A stretch of 64,000 bases of DNA, taken from the NCBI GenBank assembly GCA_963785075.1, contig CAWATW010000009.1, forward strand, positions 124,001 through 188,000. The letters are read 5' to 3'. Position 1 is the stretch's first letter; every line of letters begins with the position of its first letter. The position numbers and the translations under genes are program-made. Shown here one piece after another: positions 1 to 7,769 of the stretch. The notes under the pieces are model-generated. The model was given only the letters and a program-made list of their open reading frames with translations. It did no database searches and was not told where the DNA came from. Origin of the DNA: JAOUGY01 sp963785075 (GTDB taxonomy: Bacteria; Actinomycetota; Acidimicrobiia; Spongiisociales; ZC4RG35).

Positions 1-25
1 GCCGCAAAGGTAGGCCAATACCGAA

Positions 26-56
26 GGGGGCTCCAGACCCTGGGTCTGGGGCCCCC
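26..56. terminator. Hairpin terminator of an upstream gene
   Basis: A 14-base stem with one G-T pair (arms 26-39 and 43-56) closes on a 3-base loop. It lies just before the -10 element of the first gene, so it probably ends transcription of a gene outside the window. There is no clear T-run. Confidence 0.6.
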
Positions 57-63
57 GCATTCG

Positions 64-69
64 TAGCAT
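64..69 (+). promoter_or_regulatory. -10 element TAGCAT of a leaderless promoter
   Basis: TAGCAT is followed by six bases and then ATG at 76. No Shine-Dalgarno sequence is present. The spacing puts the transcription start on or next to the start codon. Confidence 0.5.
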
Positions 70-75
70 CGAACC

Positions 76-777
76 ATGAAACCCTCACGTGTTGTCGTCG
101 TCGACGACGAGGACAAGATCCGCGAGCTGCTGGGCGCCTACTTCAGGTCGGATGGATTCGAGGTGTTCGAGGCCTCAGACGGTGAGGAGGCGCTCGACAT
201 CTGCGAGCGCTCGAATCCGGATCTCGTCGTACTCGACGTGATGCTTCCCGGAATCGACGGTGTCGAGGTGCTTCGCCGACTCCGGACCCGATCGGATGTG
301 TTCGTGATGCTGCTCACGGCCCGGGCCGAGGAAACCGACAAGCTGATCGGCCTCGCCGTCGGCGCCGACGACTACGTGACGAAGCCGTTCAGTCCCCGCG
401 AGGTGGTGGCCCGCGCCAAGGCGATGCTCCGCCGCGGGCACGCCGGTTCTCCCGTGTCCGACGACGACGTCATCGATCTCGGCCGCATCACGGTCGACCG
501 CCACCGGCGAGAGGTCAGCTGCGACGGGGATCTCGTCGAGCTCTCAACCCTCGAGTTCGATCTGCTCGAGACACTCGCCGCTTCTCCGGGCCGCGTGTTC
601 AGCCGCCGGCAGCTGATCGAACGCGTCTGGGGATTCGACTTCTTCGGAGACGAGCGTGTCGTGGACGTGCACATCGCCGGGCTTCGAAGGGCTCTCGGAG
701 ACGACGCAAGCGCCCCTGAGATCGTGGGCACGGTTCGCGGAGTCGGGTACAAGCTTCTGAACGGAGCCAACCGATGA
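76..777 (+). CDS. OmpR/PhoB-family response regulator
   Basis: This 233-residue protein has a receiver domain (about residues 1-120) and a C-terminal winged-helix DNA-binding domain (about 135-230). The acidic pocket is D10-D11-E12, the predicted phosphoacceptor is D54 in VVLDVMLP, and T81 and K103 complete the switch set. The DNA-binding half shows LSTLEFDLLETLAASPGRVF and the GTVRGVGYKL end typical of the family. The stop overlaps the start of the following histidine kinase by four bases, so the two are translated together and form a cognate pair. Family membership is clear, but the signal and regulon cannot be read from the sequence. Confidence 0.93.
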   Translation: MKPSRVVVVDDEDKIRELLGAYFRSDGFEVFEASDGEEALDICERSNPDLVVLDVMLPGIDGVEVLRRLRTRSDVFVMLLTARAEETDKLIGLAVGADDYVTKPFSPREVVARAKAMLRRGHAGSPVSDDDVIDLGRITVDRHRREVSCDGDLVELSTLEFDLLETLAASPGRVFSRRQLIERVWGFDFFGDERVVDVHIAGLRRALGDDASAPEIVGTVRGVGYKLLNGANR

Positions 778-2213
778 GTCGACTCAGTGTGAGGTTGTTC
801 GTGTCATACGTTGCGGTGGTCCTGGCCTCGACCGGCGTCGCCTTCGTGACCGCCCGCTCCCTCGCCCCCACCTTGTTCCGTGTGGGCCTCGAACAGGAGC
901 GTGGAGCAGCCGCCTCCTCTGGGTCGACCATCGGCAGACCGGCGACCGCCGGTACGGCCGCCCCGGGCACCGCGACCACGACCGGCGCCGATCGAACCCC
1001 CACTCCTGCGACCTCGGGACCTTCTTCACCCCCGAATCCGCCGACGTCCGGAGCACGGGCGCCACAGTCAGGGCCCACCACCACACATCAGCAGAACGGA
1101 TCCTCTCCGAGTCCTGGCAACGGCGAGCACGACGGTGGCTCCAACGGCTCCGCAGGCGGCGAGGACCTGGGGTCGATGTCCGGAATCTTCGCCGCCGGCA
1201 CGGTCCCGACCACCATCATCGAGGTCGAGGTCGGCGTGAACGAGGCATTCCTCGATGCGATCGACGGCGCTCTGCTTGCTGGACTCGCCGCCGCACTCCT
1301 GGTCTCGTTGGCCACGGCGGGTCTCGTCTCTCGCCGCATCATGAGACCGATCTCACAGGTCCGCGCCGCCACGGTGAGGCTCGCCGAGGGCCGCTACACG
1401 GAACGGGTCCCTACGCCCCGGGAACAGGAGTTGGCCGACCTCGCCGGCGACGTCAATCGGTTGGCCGAGGCGCTCGAGGCCACCGAGACCCGACGACAGA
1501 GGCTGATCTCGGAGGTGGCGCACGAGCTGCGGACTCCTCTCACCACGATCCAGGGCTCCATGGAAGGCCTCATGGATGGTGTTCTCGAGCCGTCTGACCG
1601 GGTGTTTTCGTCGGTTGCGGATGAGGCGGGTCGACTCCAGCGTGTCGTCTCGGATCTCGGACTGCTCAGCCGGCTCGACGAGTCCGCTCTCCCACTCGCG
1701 ATCACAATGGTCGACGTTGGCCATGTTGCGTCCCAGGTGGCGGCCAGACTCCGTCCACAGTTCGACGACCAGGGCGTACGCCTCGTGGAGTCCGGGCTTG
1801 GCTGCCTCGAGGCCGAAGCCGATCCCGACCGCCTGGCGCAGGTGTTCACGAATCTGCTCGGCAACGCCCTCGGTCACACGCACGAGCACGGAGTCGTCTA
1901 TGTCTCCGGGCACGAACGCGACGAGTTCGTCGAGGTGACGATCGCCGACGACGGAGATGGCATCGAGCACGAGGAACTGGAGCGCATCTTCGACCGATTC
2001 CACCGTGGAGCAGCGAGTCGGCGGCAGGGCTCAGGACTTGGTCTCACCATCGCCCGGAGCATCGCCAGGGCACATGGCGGAGACATCACCGTGGCTTCTC
2101 CCGGGCCGGGAGCCGGGTCCAGTTTCACGGTCGTCGTTCCTCGCCGGATGGCGGCCGGCAGCAGGACCGTCGACGACAGCACCTCCACCATGTCCGCCGC
2201 GAGCGGGCGGTGA
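774..2213 (+). CDS. Sensor histidine kinase with a long disordered extracellular segment
   Basis: The 479-residue partner kinase starts in an ATGA overlap with the regulator gene. An N-terminal membrane segment (about 8-28) is followed by roughly 100 residues rich in Ser, Thr, Pro and Gly (about 42-140), a short ordered stretch, a second membrane segment (about 165-185), HAMP (about 185-238), HisKA with His250 in AHELRTPL, and a HATPase domain with an NLLGNALGH N-box and GSGLGLTIA G-box. The extracellular part has no recognisable sensor fold; it looks like a wall-spanning linker rather than a ligand pocket. A kinase role is secure; the stimulus is unknown. Confidence 0.93.
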   Translation: MSRLSVRLFVSYVAVVLASTGVAFVTARSLAPTLFRVGLEQERGAAASSGSTIGRPATAGTAAPGTATTTGADRTPTPATSGPSSPPNPPTSGARAPQSGPTTTHQQNGSSPSPGNGEHDGGSNGSAGGEDLGSMSGIFAAGTVPTTIIEVEVGVNEAFLDAIDGALLAGLAAALLVSLATAGLVSRRIMRPISQVRAATVRLAEGRYTERVPTPREQELADLAGDVNRLAEALEATETRRQRLISEVAHELRTPLTTIQGSMEGLMDGVLEPSDRVFSSVADEAGRLQRVVSDLGLLSRLDESALPLAITMVDVGHVASQVAARLRPQFDDQGVRLVESGLGCLEAEADPDRLAQVFTNLLGNALGHTHEHGVVYVSGHERDEFVEVTIADDGDGIEHEELERIFDRFHRGAASRRQGSGLGLTIARSIARAHGGDITVASPGPGAGSSFTVVVPRRMAAGSRTVDDSTSTMSAASGR

Positions 2214-2236
2214 AAAAGTACCCCGTGGCACCGGCC

Positions 2237-2242
2237 TACGCT
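2237..2242 (+). promoter_or_regulatory. -10 element TACGCT of a leaderless promoter
   Basis: TACGCT followed by six bases and ATG at 2249. It argues for the ATG at 2249 over the GTG at 2210 that overlaps the kinase stop. Confidence 0.45.
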
Positions 2243-2248
2243 GACATC

Positions 2249-3142
2249 ATGCACAACATCATCCCGCGGCTATCGGCGCGCGCCATCGGGGGCTCGCTGG
2301 TCCTGTGGCTGTTCGGGATCTGCACCACGTTGCTGCTCGTGGGGATGTGGGGACGATCCGTCACCAGCGACCAAGTCACGCTCGAAGAGGGAGCACGAGC
2401 CGTGCTCGAGAGCGAACTCGTGAATCGTCGGATGACCGACTGGCTCACAGAAGCCGTCACCCAGCTGAGCGCCGTGGGCCCGGAGCACAAACAGACTCTC
2501 GTCGACGAACTGGTGTCCAGCCCGGAGCTCGACCAGGCGATCGCGGAGGTGGTCGACGCCACGGTGGCGGCGGCGCTGGCTCCACCCGATCGGCCGAGCA
2601 CGCTGAACCTGCAGCCGGCCGTGGATCGGCTCGAGCCCGCCATCGATCGTGCTCTCGCCGGAGTCGGACTGCCGCTCGACGCCACCGTCGTCACCGGCGC
2701 ATTCGACGACCTCGTGTTCTCGAGCAACGACATGGCCTTGGCTGCGGGAAGCGTCGCAGGGGCCCGGTCCCTCCTCACGACCGTCGTGCTGGTCGGGCTC
2801 ATCGGCATGATCCTGACTGGCGCAATCGCCGTCTGGACATCCGAGGGTCCACTCGGGCAGCTCAGGTCGCTCTCGTGGCGCGTCGCCCTGTCCTCATTCA
2901 CGTTTGCGGTCATGCTCAGGCTGGGCTCGTGGGCGGTGGATCCCGAGGGCGGTAGGTCTCCGATCGCAGCAGGGAGCGCCATCGTGCTCGGCTCGAACGG
3001 ACATGTTCCGGCGGTCATGGGCTTGGCCTTCGCCACCGTCGGGACGGCGATGTCCACCATCCTCGTTCGGCGTCGACGACGCCTGCCGGTCGCTCACGAA
3101 GAACCCACCGGCGAGCAGCCCGTGTTGATCGAAGCCCACTGA
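2249..3142 (+). CDS. Membrane protein with a large extracytoplasmic domain, unknown function
   Basis: About 297 residues from the chosen ATG. A first membrane segment (about 11-33, SLVLWLFGICTTLLLVGMW) is followed by about 140 mostly polar residues with predicted helices, then three or four hydrophobic segments in the C-terminal half and an Arg-rich cytoplasmic tail (VRRRRRLPV). No family is recognised. The layout (one helix, soluble loop, C-terminal helix bundle) resembles actinobacterial integral membrane proteins of unknown role. An alternative GTG at 2210 overlaps the kinase stop and would add 13 residues, which leaves open cotranscription with the two-component pair. Confidence 0.75.
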   Translation: MHNIIPRLSARAIGGSLVLWLFGICTTLLLVGMWGRSVTSDQVTLEEGARAVLESELVNRRMTDWLTEAVTQLSAVGPEHKQTLVDELVSSPELDQAIAEVVDATVAAALAPPDRPSTLNLQPAVDRLEPAIDRALAGVGLPLDATVVTGAFDDLVFSSNDMALAAGSVAGARSLLTTVVLVGLIGMILTGAIAVWTSEGPLGQLRSLSWRVALSSFTFAVMLRLGSWAVDPEGGRSPIAAGSAIVLGSNGHVPAVMGLAFATVGTAMSTILVRRRRRLPVAHEEPTGEQPVLIEAH

Positions 3143-3189
3143 CAACGAAGTACAGGGAGGACCTTCTGCCCTCTATCGCTCGTGCTTCG

Positions 3190-4110
3190 TCACTCCTTGA
3201 TCCACGGGGGTGTGGGTGCCTCGATCCGCTGTAGCGACGAGGGCACCGGACCGAACCGTTCGGTGTCGTGTGCCTGCCAGTCGCGCCACGCGTCGGTGAG
3301 CTCGTCACGGGAGCGAGCCACGAAGTTCCACCACATCTGGATCCTGGTGTCCATGGGCACACCGCCCAGCAGCATCGCCCTGCCGCCTGATGCGCTCCCC
3401 TCGATCACGAGCGTTTCGTGCCCGGCCGGAATGAGTGCGAGCCATCCCGGCTCCACGATCGCTCCGGCCACCAACACAGGCTGGTCCACCGGCGCAACGC
3501 AGTATTCGTGGGCCGAAGTCAAAGGGATCTCCACCGATCCGCCGATGAGCCGCAACTCCGCGCCGGTCACGGGGGCCTCGACGGTGGCCGGTGAGCCGAC
3601 GTCGCCCAGTCGCCCAATGAACACTCGGGCCTGAGCGTTGTCGAACTCGAGGAGAGGAAGCTCACCGTGGTGCTCGAACGACGACCCTGAGTTCCTCGTC
3701 TGGTCGGGCTGGGCGAGCCACATCTGAACTCCGAGGAGCCCGGTGTCCGTGGCGAGCTCGGCATGTGCGATACCGCGTCCCGCCGACATCAGGTTGAGCT
3801 GGCCAGGACGAATCGGCTGTTCGGTCCCCAGAGAGTCGGTGTGTATGGCTTCGCCCTCGAGAAGCCACGTCACCGTCGACAGACCGATGTGCGGGTGCGG
3901 GCCCACCTCCATCGGATCGGGGTGTTCCGCGTCGGGAGGCAGCATCAGGTCCACGAAGCACCAGTGACCAACGGTCCGGCGGCCTTTGGTGGGGAGCACA
4001 CGGCGAATGTCCAACCCGCCCACCGAGGCGGTTCGACCCTCTCGAATCTCGATGTCCGCCATCGGGACATCGGGCTCGGTTCGATCACGTTCCTCTATCG
4101 GGCCGCTCAT
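3190..4110 (-). CDS. Pirin family protein
   Basis: 306 residues forming the bicupin pirin fold. The N-terminal cupin has the metal ligands of the family: HPHIG followed by EGEAIHTDSLG, with AGRGIAHAE further on. The C-terminal cupin spans about residues 170-290. Bacterial pirins bind iron; some oxidise quercetin and others act as cofactors, so the substrate here is open. ATG at 4110 is preceded by GGAGGT. A longer reading frame to 4248 has no ribosome-binding site and adds a non-conserved extension. It is divergent from the next membrane-protein gene and converges on the gene ending at 3142. Confidence 0.9.
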   Translation of the reverse strand: MSGPIEERDRTEPDVPMADIEIREGRTASVGGLDIRRVLPTKGRRTVGHWCFVDLMLPPDAEHPDPMEVGPHPHIGLSTVTWLLEGEAIHTDSLGTEQPIRPGQLNLMSAGRGIAHAELATDTGLLGVQMWLAQPDQTRNSGSSFEHHGELPLLEFDNAQARVFIGRLGDVGSPATVEAPVTGAELRLIGGSVEIPLTSAHEYCVAPVDQPVLVAGAIVEPGWLALIPAGHETLVIEGSASGGRAMLLGGVPMDTRIQMWWNFVARSRDELTDAWRDWQAHDTERFGPVPSSLQRIEAPTPPWIKE

Positions 4111-4234
4111 GCACACCTCCGCCGTTCGTGTTGCCGAGCCTACGCGGATGCTGCCTGTGTGGTGCCTGTGGTGTGGTCGTATGCGTGTTTGTGCATAGGC
4201 CGTTTGGAGGGGTAGTAGGGACCTGGTGGGCCTA

Positions 4235-4248
4235 GTGAAGGGCTTCAC
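4235..4248. promoter_or_regulatory. Perfect 6-2-6 inverted repeat GTGAAG-GG-CTTCAC
   Basis: An inverted repeat in the divergent region between the pirin and the membrane-protein gene, about 55 bases upstream of the latter's start. It is small enough to be an operator half of a larger control region; no regulator can be assigned. Confidence 0.4.
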
Positions 4249-4264
4249 GATCGACGATGGTTCT

Positions 4265-4280
4265 TGTGACGTTGTTCACG
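4265..4280. promoter_or_regulatory. CRP/FNR-like site TGTGA-N6-TCACG
   Basis: The 16-base pattern differs by one base from the CRP consensus TGTGA-N6-TCACA and lies 21 bases upstream of ATG 4302. At that distance it could overlap the promoter and act as a repressor site or a class II activator site. Confidence 0.4.
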
Positions 4281-4301
4281 AACCGTTGCGAGGAGGTCGC
4301 C

Positions 4302-4991
4302 ATGTGGAAGCGTTTGACAACTCTCGGATATGTACTTGCGATCGTCGGCCTGGTGTTCACCGTGGCCGGTGGTGTGGCGTATTCGAAAGTCCAAGACGGG
4401 TACGGCTCGTTGCAGGCTTTCTCAGAAGCCCAGAATGTGACGTTGTCGTACAACGAAGACGGCCAGTTGATCGATCGTGGCGAGACGGCAGGTGCCGAAG
4501 CCATCATGAGTCTGCTGGTCGATGATTGGAAGTATCCGGTGGTCGAGTCCGACCTCGATCCCGATGATCCGCTGGTGAACACGGCGTCTGAGTACATGTT
4601 CCAGATGGCCGCCATCACCTATCACGTGTTGCACGGCACCCAGACCGTGACCTTGGACGAAGCCGTCGAATACAACGGTGAAATGTTCGAGGCGGGAACC
4701 TATGAGGTTCCGGTCGAGGGCAGGTACTGGACCGGTTTCGACCGGCAGCACCCCCTCGAAGGACCCACCCGTGAAATGGCGTGGTCCGGTACCGCCCACG
4801 GTCTGGTCGGTGAGCTCGGTGTCGGCACCGTCACCCACTCCGCCCTGCAGATGGGTCTTGGCCTGGCCGGGATCTTCGCCGGACTGGGACTGACCCTGAT
4901 CCTGGCCGGTTTCGGTCTGGTGTGGGCAGCCAAGGGACAAGACGTCATGCGGGTTACGGGATCCTCGCAGAAGGAACCGGCCGCCGTCTGA
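4302..4991 (+). CDS. Small bitopic membrane protein, unknown function
   Basis: 229 residues. ATG 4302 is preceded by AGGAGG with five-base spacing. An N-terminal membrane helix (about 6-28, ending AGGVAYSKV) leads into about 165 residues of acidic extracytoplasmic domain with several aromatic residues, followed by a second helix (about 190-215) rich in Gly, Leu and Ala, and a short cytoplasmic tail. No family is recognised. It is probably a single-gene unit because two hairpins follow within 80 bases of the stop. Confidence 0.75.
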   Translation: MWKRLTTLGYVLAIVGLVFTVAGGVAYSKVQDGYGSLQAFSEAQNVTLSYNEDGQLIDRGETAGAEAIMSLLVDDWKYPVVESDLDPDDPLVNTASEYMFQMAAITYHVLHGTQTVTLDEAVEYNGEMFEAGTYEVPVEGRYWTGFDRQHPLEGPTREMAWSGTAHGLVGELGVGTVTHSALQMGLGLAGIFAGLGLTLILAGFGLVWAAKGQDVMRVTGSSQKEPAAV

Positions 4992-5003
4992 ACCCAGACA
5001 AAC

Positions 5004-5065
5004 GCCGGAACCAACTTCCGGCACCCGTACGACCCAACAGCCCCCACCACCCCGTGGGGGCTGTT
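5004..5065 (+). terminator. Two consecutive hairpins downstream of the membrane-protein gene
   Basis: The first hairpin has 7-base arms at 5004-5010 and 5016-5022. The second has perfect 12-base arms at 5036-5047 and 5054-5065 with a 6-base loop and a T/G-rich tail. The second is a convincing intrinsic-type terminator. Confidence 0.7.
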
Positions 5066-5073
5066 GCCGTTGC

Positions 5074-5164
5074 GGGTCACGGGTCACGGGTCTCCGGTCT
5101 CCGGTCTCCGATCTCCGGTCTCCGGTCACGGGTCACGGGTCACGGGTCACGGGTCACGGGTCCC
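5074..5164. repeat. Heptanucleotide tandem array, 13 units (GGGTCAC / CGGTCTC)
   Basis: Thirteen consecutive 7-base units matching (G/C)GGTC(A/T)C, arranged as a block of GGGTCAC, a block of CGGTCTC and a second block of GGGTCAC, ending in GGGTCCC. Only a few single-base changes break the pattern. The array is non-coding and begins nine bases after the terminator hairpin. Confidence 0.95.
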
Positions 5165-5170
5165 CAGTCG

Positions 5171-5440
5171 AGGTTTGCCGTCGGCGGTTTGCCGTCGGCC
5201 AGGTTGGCCGCATCCACGTCCCACCCCACGTTCTACGTTCTACGTATTGCGTATCACGTAGATGTGTGCCGTCGGCCGTCTGCCGTCGGCACGGCAGAAC
5301 GAACCCACGTCCCACCCGACTCGCAACGTTCAACGTTCTACGTATTACGTAGGCCGCGGCCGTATACCGTCGGCACGAAGGGACGAACCCCACGTCACAC
5401 CCGACTCGCAGCGTTCACCGTGTCCCGTACCGAGTGGCCG
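5171..5440. repeat. Degenerate heptamer-periodic intergenic repeat region
   Basis: About three degenerate copies of a roughly 90-base composite unit fill the space before the next gene. Within them are smaller arrays with a 7-base period: ACGTTCT, ACGTTCT, ACGTATT, GCGTATC, ACGTAGA at 5228-5262, and CAACGTT, CAACGTT, CTACGTA, TTACGTA at 5324-5351. GCCGTCGGC recurs with 14-base spacing near 5178-5200 and 5269-5292. No gene is supported here. Confidence 0.8.
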
Positions 5441-5462
5441 ACAGCCGACAGCTCACGGCTGG

Positions 5463-6458
5463 TCACGCTCGGAGCGCAGGGATCACCTTGGTGCCGAGGA
5501 GCTCGAGTCCGGATTCGGGGTGGATACCGTGGGGGGTGCCGAACTCCACGCGGGATGCGCCGGCGTCGAAGAGGGCGGCCGCCTGGGCAGCGACGTCGTC
5601 GGGTGAACCCGAGAATGCGAACCGGTCCAGGTCCGCGTCGGAGACTCCGGCGCCGGCCGCTTCGTGATCACCGGCCTCCAGCGCGCCTCGGATGCGTTCC
5701 AGGCTCCCTGGGTCCACCGCCACGGTCGGGTCGAGGTCAGCGACCACGTCGATGTACATGGCGACTTCTCGTCGGGCGTGCCGGCGGGCGGCCATGCGGT
5801 CCTCGTCGACCACGGTCACGGCGCCCATCACCAACCCCGTCGACCCAACCGGCCGTCCGGCGCGAACCTCGCCGACGGCCATCCGCCGCCGCGCCACTGC
5901 CGCCATGGCCGGGCTGGCACTTCCGCCCACTTTTGCCTCGTGGGCGATCTGTCCCGCCACCGCCAGCATCCGAGGCCCCCATCCTCCGACGAGGAGAGGA
6001 ACGGCATTTCGCCGGACCGGGTAGCGAAGAGCAGCGCCCGAACCCAGCGAGAAGTGACGACCTTCGAACTCTGTCCGATCACCTGCCAGCAGTCTGCGCA
6101 CCACCTCCCAGGTTTCGGCCACCCGCTCTGGGGCGTCCGTCTGCACGATCCCCAACTCACCGAGCCAGGCACCGCGCGCCAGACCGAGATAGGCACGTCC
6201 GTCGGTGGCGATGTCGAGCGCGGCGACGAAGCCTGCGATCTCGTACGGATGCACCGTGTAGGGATTCAGGCAAGCGGGCCCGAGCATGGCCTTGCTGGTG
6301 ACAGCTGCCATCTCCAGCAGCGCCGGCAACGGGTATTGGTACCCGAGGTCGCCGTACACGCTGATCACGTCGACATCGAATCTCTCGACCATTGCGCCGA
6401 GGCGACCGTATTGGCCGGGGCGTTTGTCTCCCTGGAATGCGATGCCGATCCGAGTCAC
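5463..6458 (-). CDS. LLM-class (luciferase-like, probably F420-dependent) oxidoreductase
   Basis: 331 residues from GTG 6458. The protein has the luciferase-like TIM-barrel pattern: N-terminal strand TRIGIAFQGD, central GRAYLGLARGAWLGELG, RVAETWEVVRRLL, FEGRHFSLG, then LLVGGWGPRML near the middle of the chain. This matches F420-dependent methylenetetrahydromethanopterin-reductase-like enzymes of Actinobacteria; FMN use cannot be excluded. The start overlaps the stop of the upstream TIGR04076 gene by four bases (GTGA), which decides the start and implies translational coupling. The substrate is unknown. Confidence 0.88.
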   Translation of the reverse strand: MTRIGIAFQGDKRPGQYGRLGAMVERFDVDVISVYGDLGYQYPLPALLEMAAVTSKAMLGPACLNPYTVHPYEIAGFVAALDIATDGRAYLGLARGAWLGELGIVQTDAPERVAETWEVVRRLLAGDRTEFEGRHFSLGSGAALRYPVRRNAVPLLVGGWGPRMLAVAGQIAHEAKVGGSASPAMAAVARRRMAVGEVRAGRPVGSTGLVMGAVTVVDEDRMAARRHARREVAMYIDVVADLDPTVAVDPGSLERIRGALEAGDHEAAGAGVSDADLDRFAFSGSPDDVAAQAAALFDAGASRVEFGTPHGIHPESGLELLGTKVIPALRA

Positions 6459-6775
6459 GTCAGGTCGCTCGTGGGCATCACCCTGAGTCCGGTCCGCTCG
6501 ATTCGCATGACGAGCCGCTCCTCGGGATCGGGGCAGCACACTTCGACGTCATGCTCCATCCAGTCTCCAGCGGCCAGCGCTCGCTGCTTGGCAGGAATCA
6601 GGGGTATCACGGCTGACAGGGCGTACATGCAGAAATGGCGACCGTCGGGAATCCGCAAACGGCTGCTCTGGGTCACCTCGAAGTAGTCGCCGACCTGCAG
6701 ACCGCAGACACTTCGGCCTTCGATGCGATCGACGACAACCCGGATGTCATGAAGCTCTGTATGACCCTCGGTCAC
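6455..6775 (-). CDS. TIGR04076 family protein
   Basis: 106 residues, full length for the TIGR04076 family of small proteins of unknown function. Recognisable parts are VVVDRIEGRSVCGLQVGDYFEV near the N-terminus, HFCMYALSAVIPLIPAKQRAL in the middle, and VEVCCPDPEERLVMRIER near the C-terminus; Cys24, Cys49 and the CC pair at about 80-81 could bind metal. It starts at GTG and its stop is embedded in the start of the luciferase-like gene, so the two form an operon. The function is not established; a partner role for the oxidoreductase is inferred from coupling only. Confidence 0.82.
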   Translation of the reverse strand: MTEGHTELHDIRVVVDRIEGRSVCGLQVGDYFEVTQSSRLRIPDGRHFCMYALSAVIPLIPAKQRALAAGDWMEHDVEVCCPDPEERLVMRIERTGLRVMPTSDLT

Positions 6776-6790
6776 GTGTTTGCCTGCCGA

Positions 6791-7651
6791 TCAACCGAAG
6801 GTGTCACACCTCGACGGGTCGCCGGTGTCGAAGCCGGTGTTGAACCAGTCGACCCGCTGCTGCGATGAACCGTGTGTCCACGACTCGGGAGTTATCCGAC
6901 CTTGGATCGTCTCTTGAATGCGATCGTCCCCGACTGCGGCTGCAGCGTCGATGGCTTCTTCGATCTCCCCTGGCAGGAACACTCCGAGATCGCGGATCGA
7001 GTTGGCCCACACGCCGGCGAAGCAATCGGCCTGGAGCTCGAGACCCACCGACCACTCGTTTGCCTCTTCCTGAGACCCCGCGGCCTGCTGGCGACTCTGC
7101 ACTTCGTCCATGATGTTGAGCTCGTTCTGCACGTGGTGAGCCACCTCGTGGGCGATCACGTAGGCCTCCGCCACGTCGCCGCCCTCCGCCCCGAACCTTT
7201 CCGTCAGCACTTGGAAGAAGGTCTCGTCGAGATAGATGGTCTCGTCGAGCGGGCAGTAATGGGGGCCGACCTGAGCATTCGCCCCGCCGCAAGCCGATTG
7301 GGTCTGCTCGCGAAAGAGCACCAACCTGGGTGGCGAGTAGGTGAGATCATTGGCGGCGAAGATCCCGGCCCAGGTCTCGTCGTTGGAGCCGAGCACGGTC
7401 TCGGCAAAGACCTCGTAGTCGTCTTCACCCTGGAATTCTTCGGCCTGAACATCGGTCTGCTGTGGCGCCTGGGCCTGATCGAGTTGGTTCAACACCTGGT
7501 CGAGCCCTCCGCCGCCACCTCCCAGAAACAGTGCGATCAAGACGCCGATGATGCCGAGTCCGCCGATGCCACCGGCTGCTTTCGCTCCCGTGCCCATTCC
7601 GCGCCGATCTTCGACATTGCCTCTCCTCTGGATGCGATCCCAGCGGGCCAT
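6791..7651 (-). CDS. Neutral zinc metallopeptidase, YpfJ family
   Basis: 286 residues with the usual architecture of this family: a cytoplasmic N-terminus (RWDRIQRRGNVEDRRG), one Gly-rich membrane helix (about 25-48), a linker, then a zincin domain with HEVAHH at about residues 168-173. His168, Glu169 and His172 are the predicted zinc and catalytic residues. CGGANAQVGPHYCP precedes the active site and the C-terminus ends in SRCDTFG. The peptidase domain is predicted to be extracytoplasmic. GGAGAGGAGC precedes the start. It is downstream of nothing on its own strand, so probably monocistronic or reading toward the TIGR04076 gene only 15 bases away. Confidence 0.9.
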   Translation of the reverse strand: MARWDRIQRRGNVEDRRGMGTGAKAAGGIGGLGIIGVLIALFLGGGGGGLDQVLNQLDQAQAPQQTDVQAEEFQGEDDYEVFAETVLGSNDETWAGIFAANDLTYSPPRLVLFREQTQSACGGANAQVGPHYCPLDETIYLDETFFQVLTERFGAEGGDVAEAYVIAHEVAHHVQNELNIMDEVQSRQQAAGSQEEANEWSVGLELQADCFAGVWANSIRDLGVFLPGEIEEAIDAAAAVGDDRIQETIQGRITPESWTHGSSQQRVDWFNTGFDTGDPSRCDTFG

Positions 7652-7756
7652 CCGACTGCTCCTCTCCTGTGCCGGGCAAAGGTAGCCGTATGCCGGGACT
7701 TTGACACCAGTGCGAGAAGCGGCCGTTTGCCGGTAGAGGCCTCTGCGCCGAGGCCG

Positions 7757-7762
7757 TACGCT
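7757..7762 (+). promoter_or_regulatory. -10 element TACGCT of a leaderless promoter
   Basis: TACGCT, seven bases, then ATG at 7770. This favours 7770 over the in-frame GTG at 7764. Confidence 0.45.
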
Positions 7763-7769
7763 TGTGGGT

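Noticed and set aside
3182..3634. Plus-strand 150-residue open frame
   Set aside because: It is antisense to the pirin gene, whose cupin motifs are clear.
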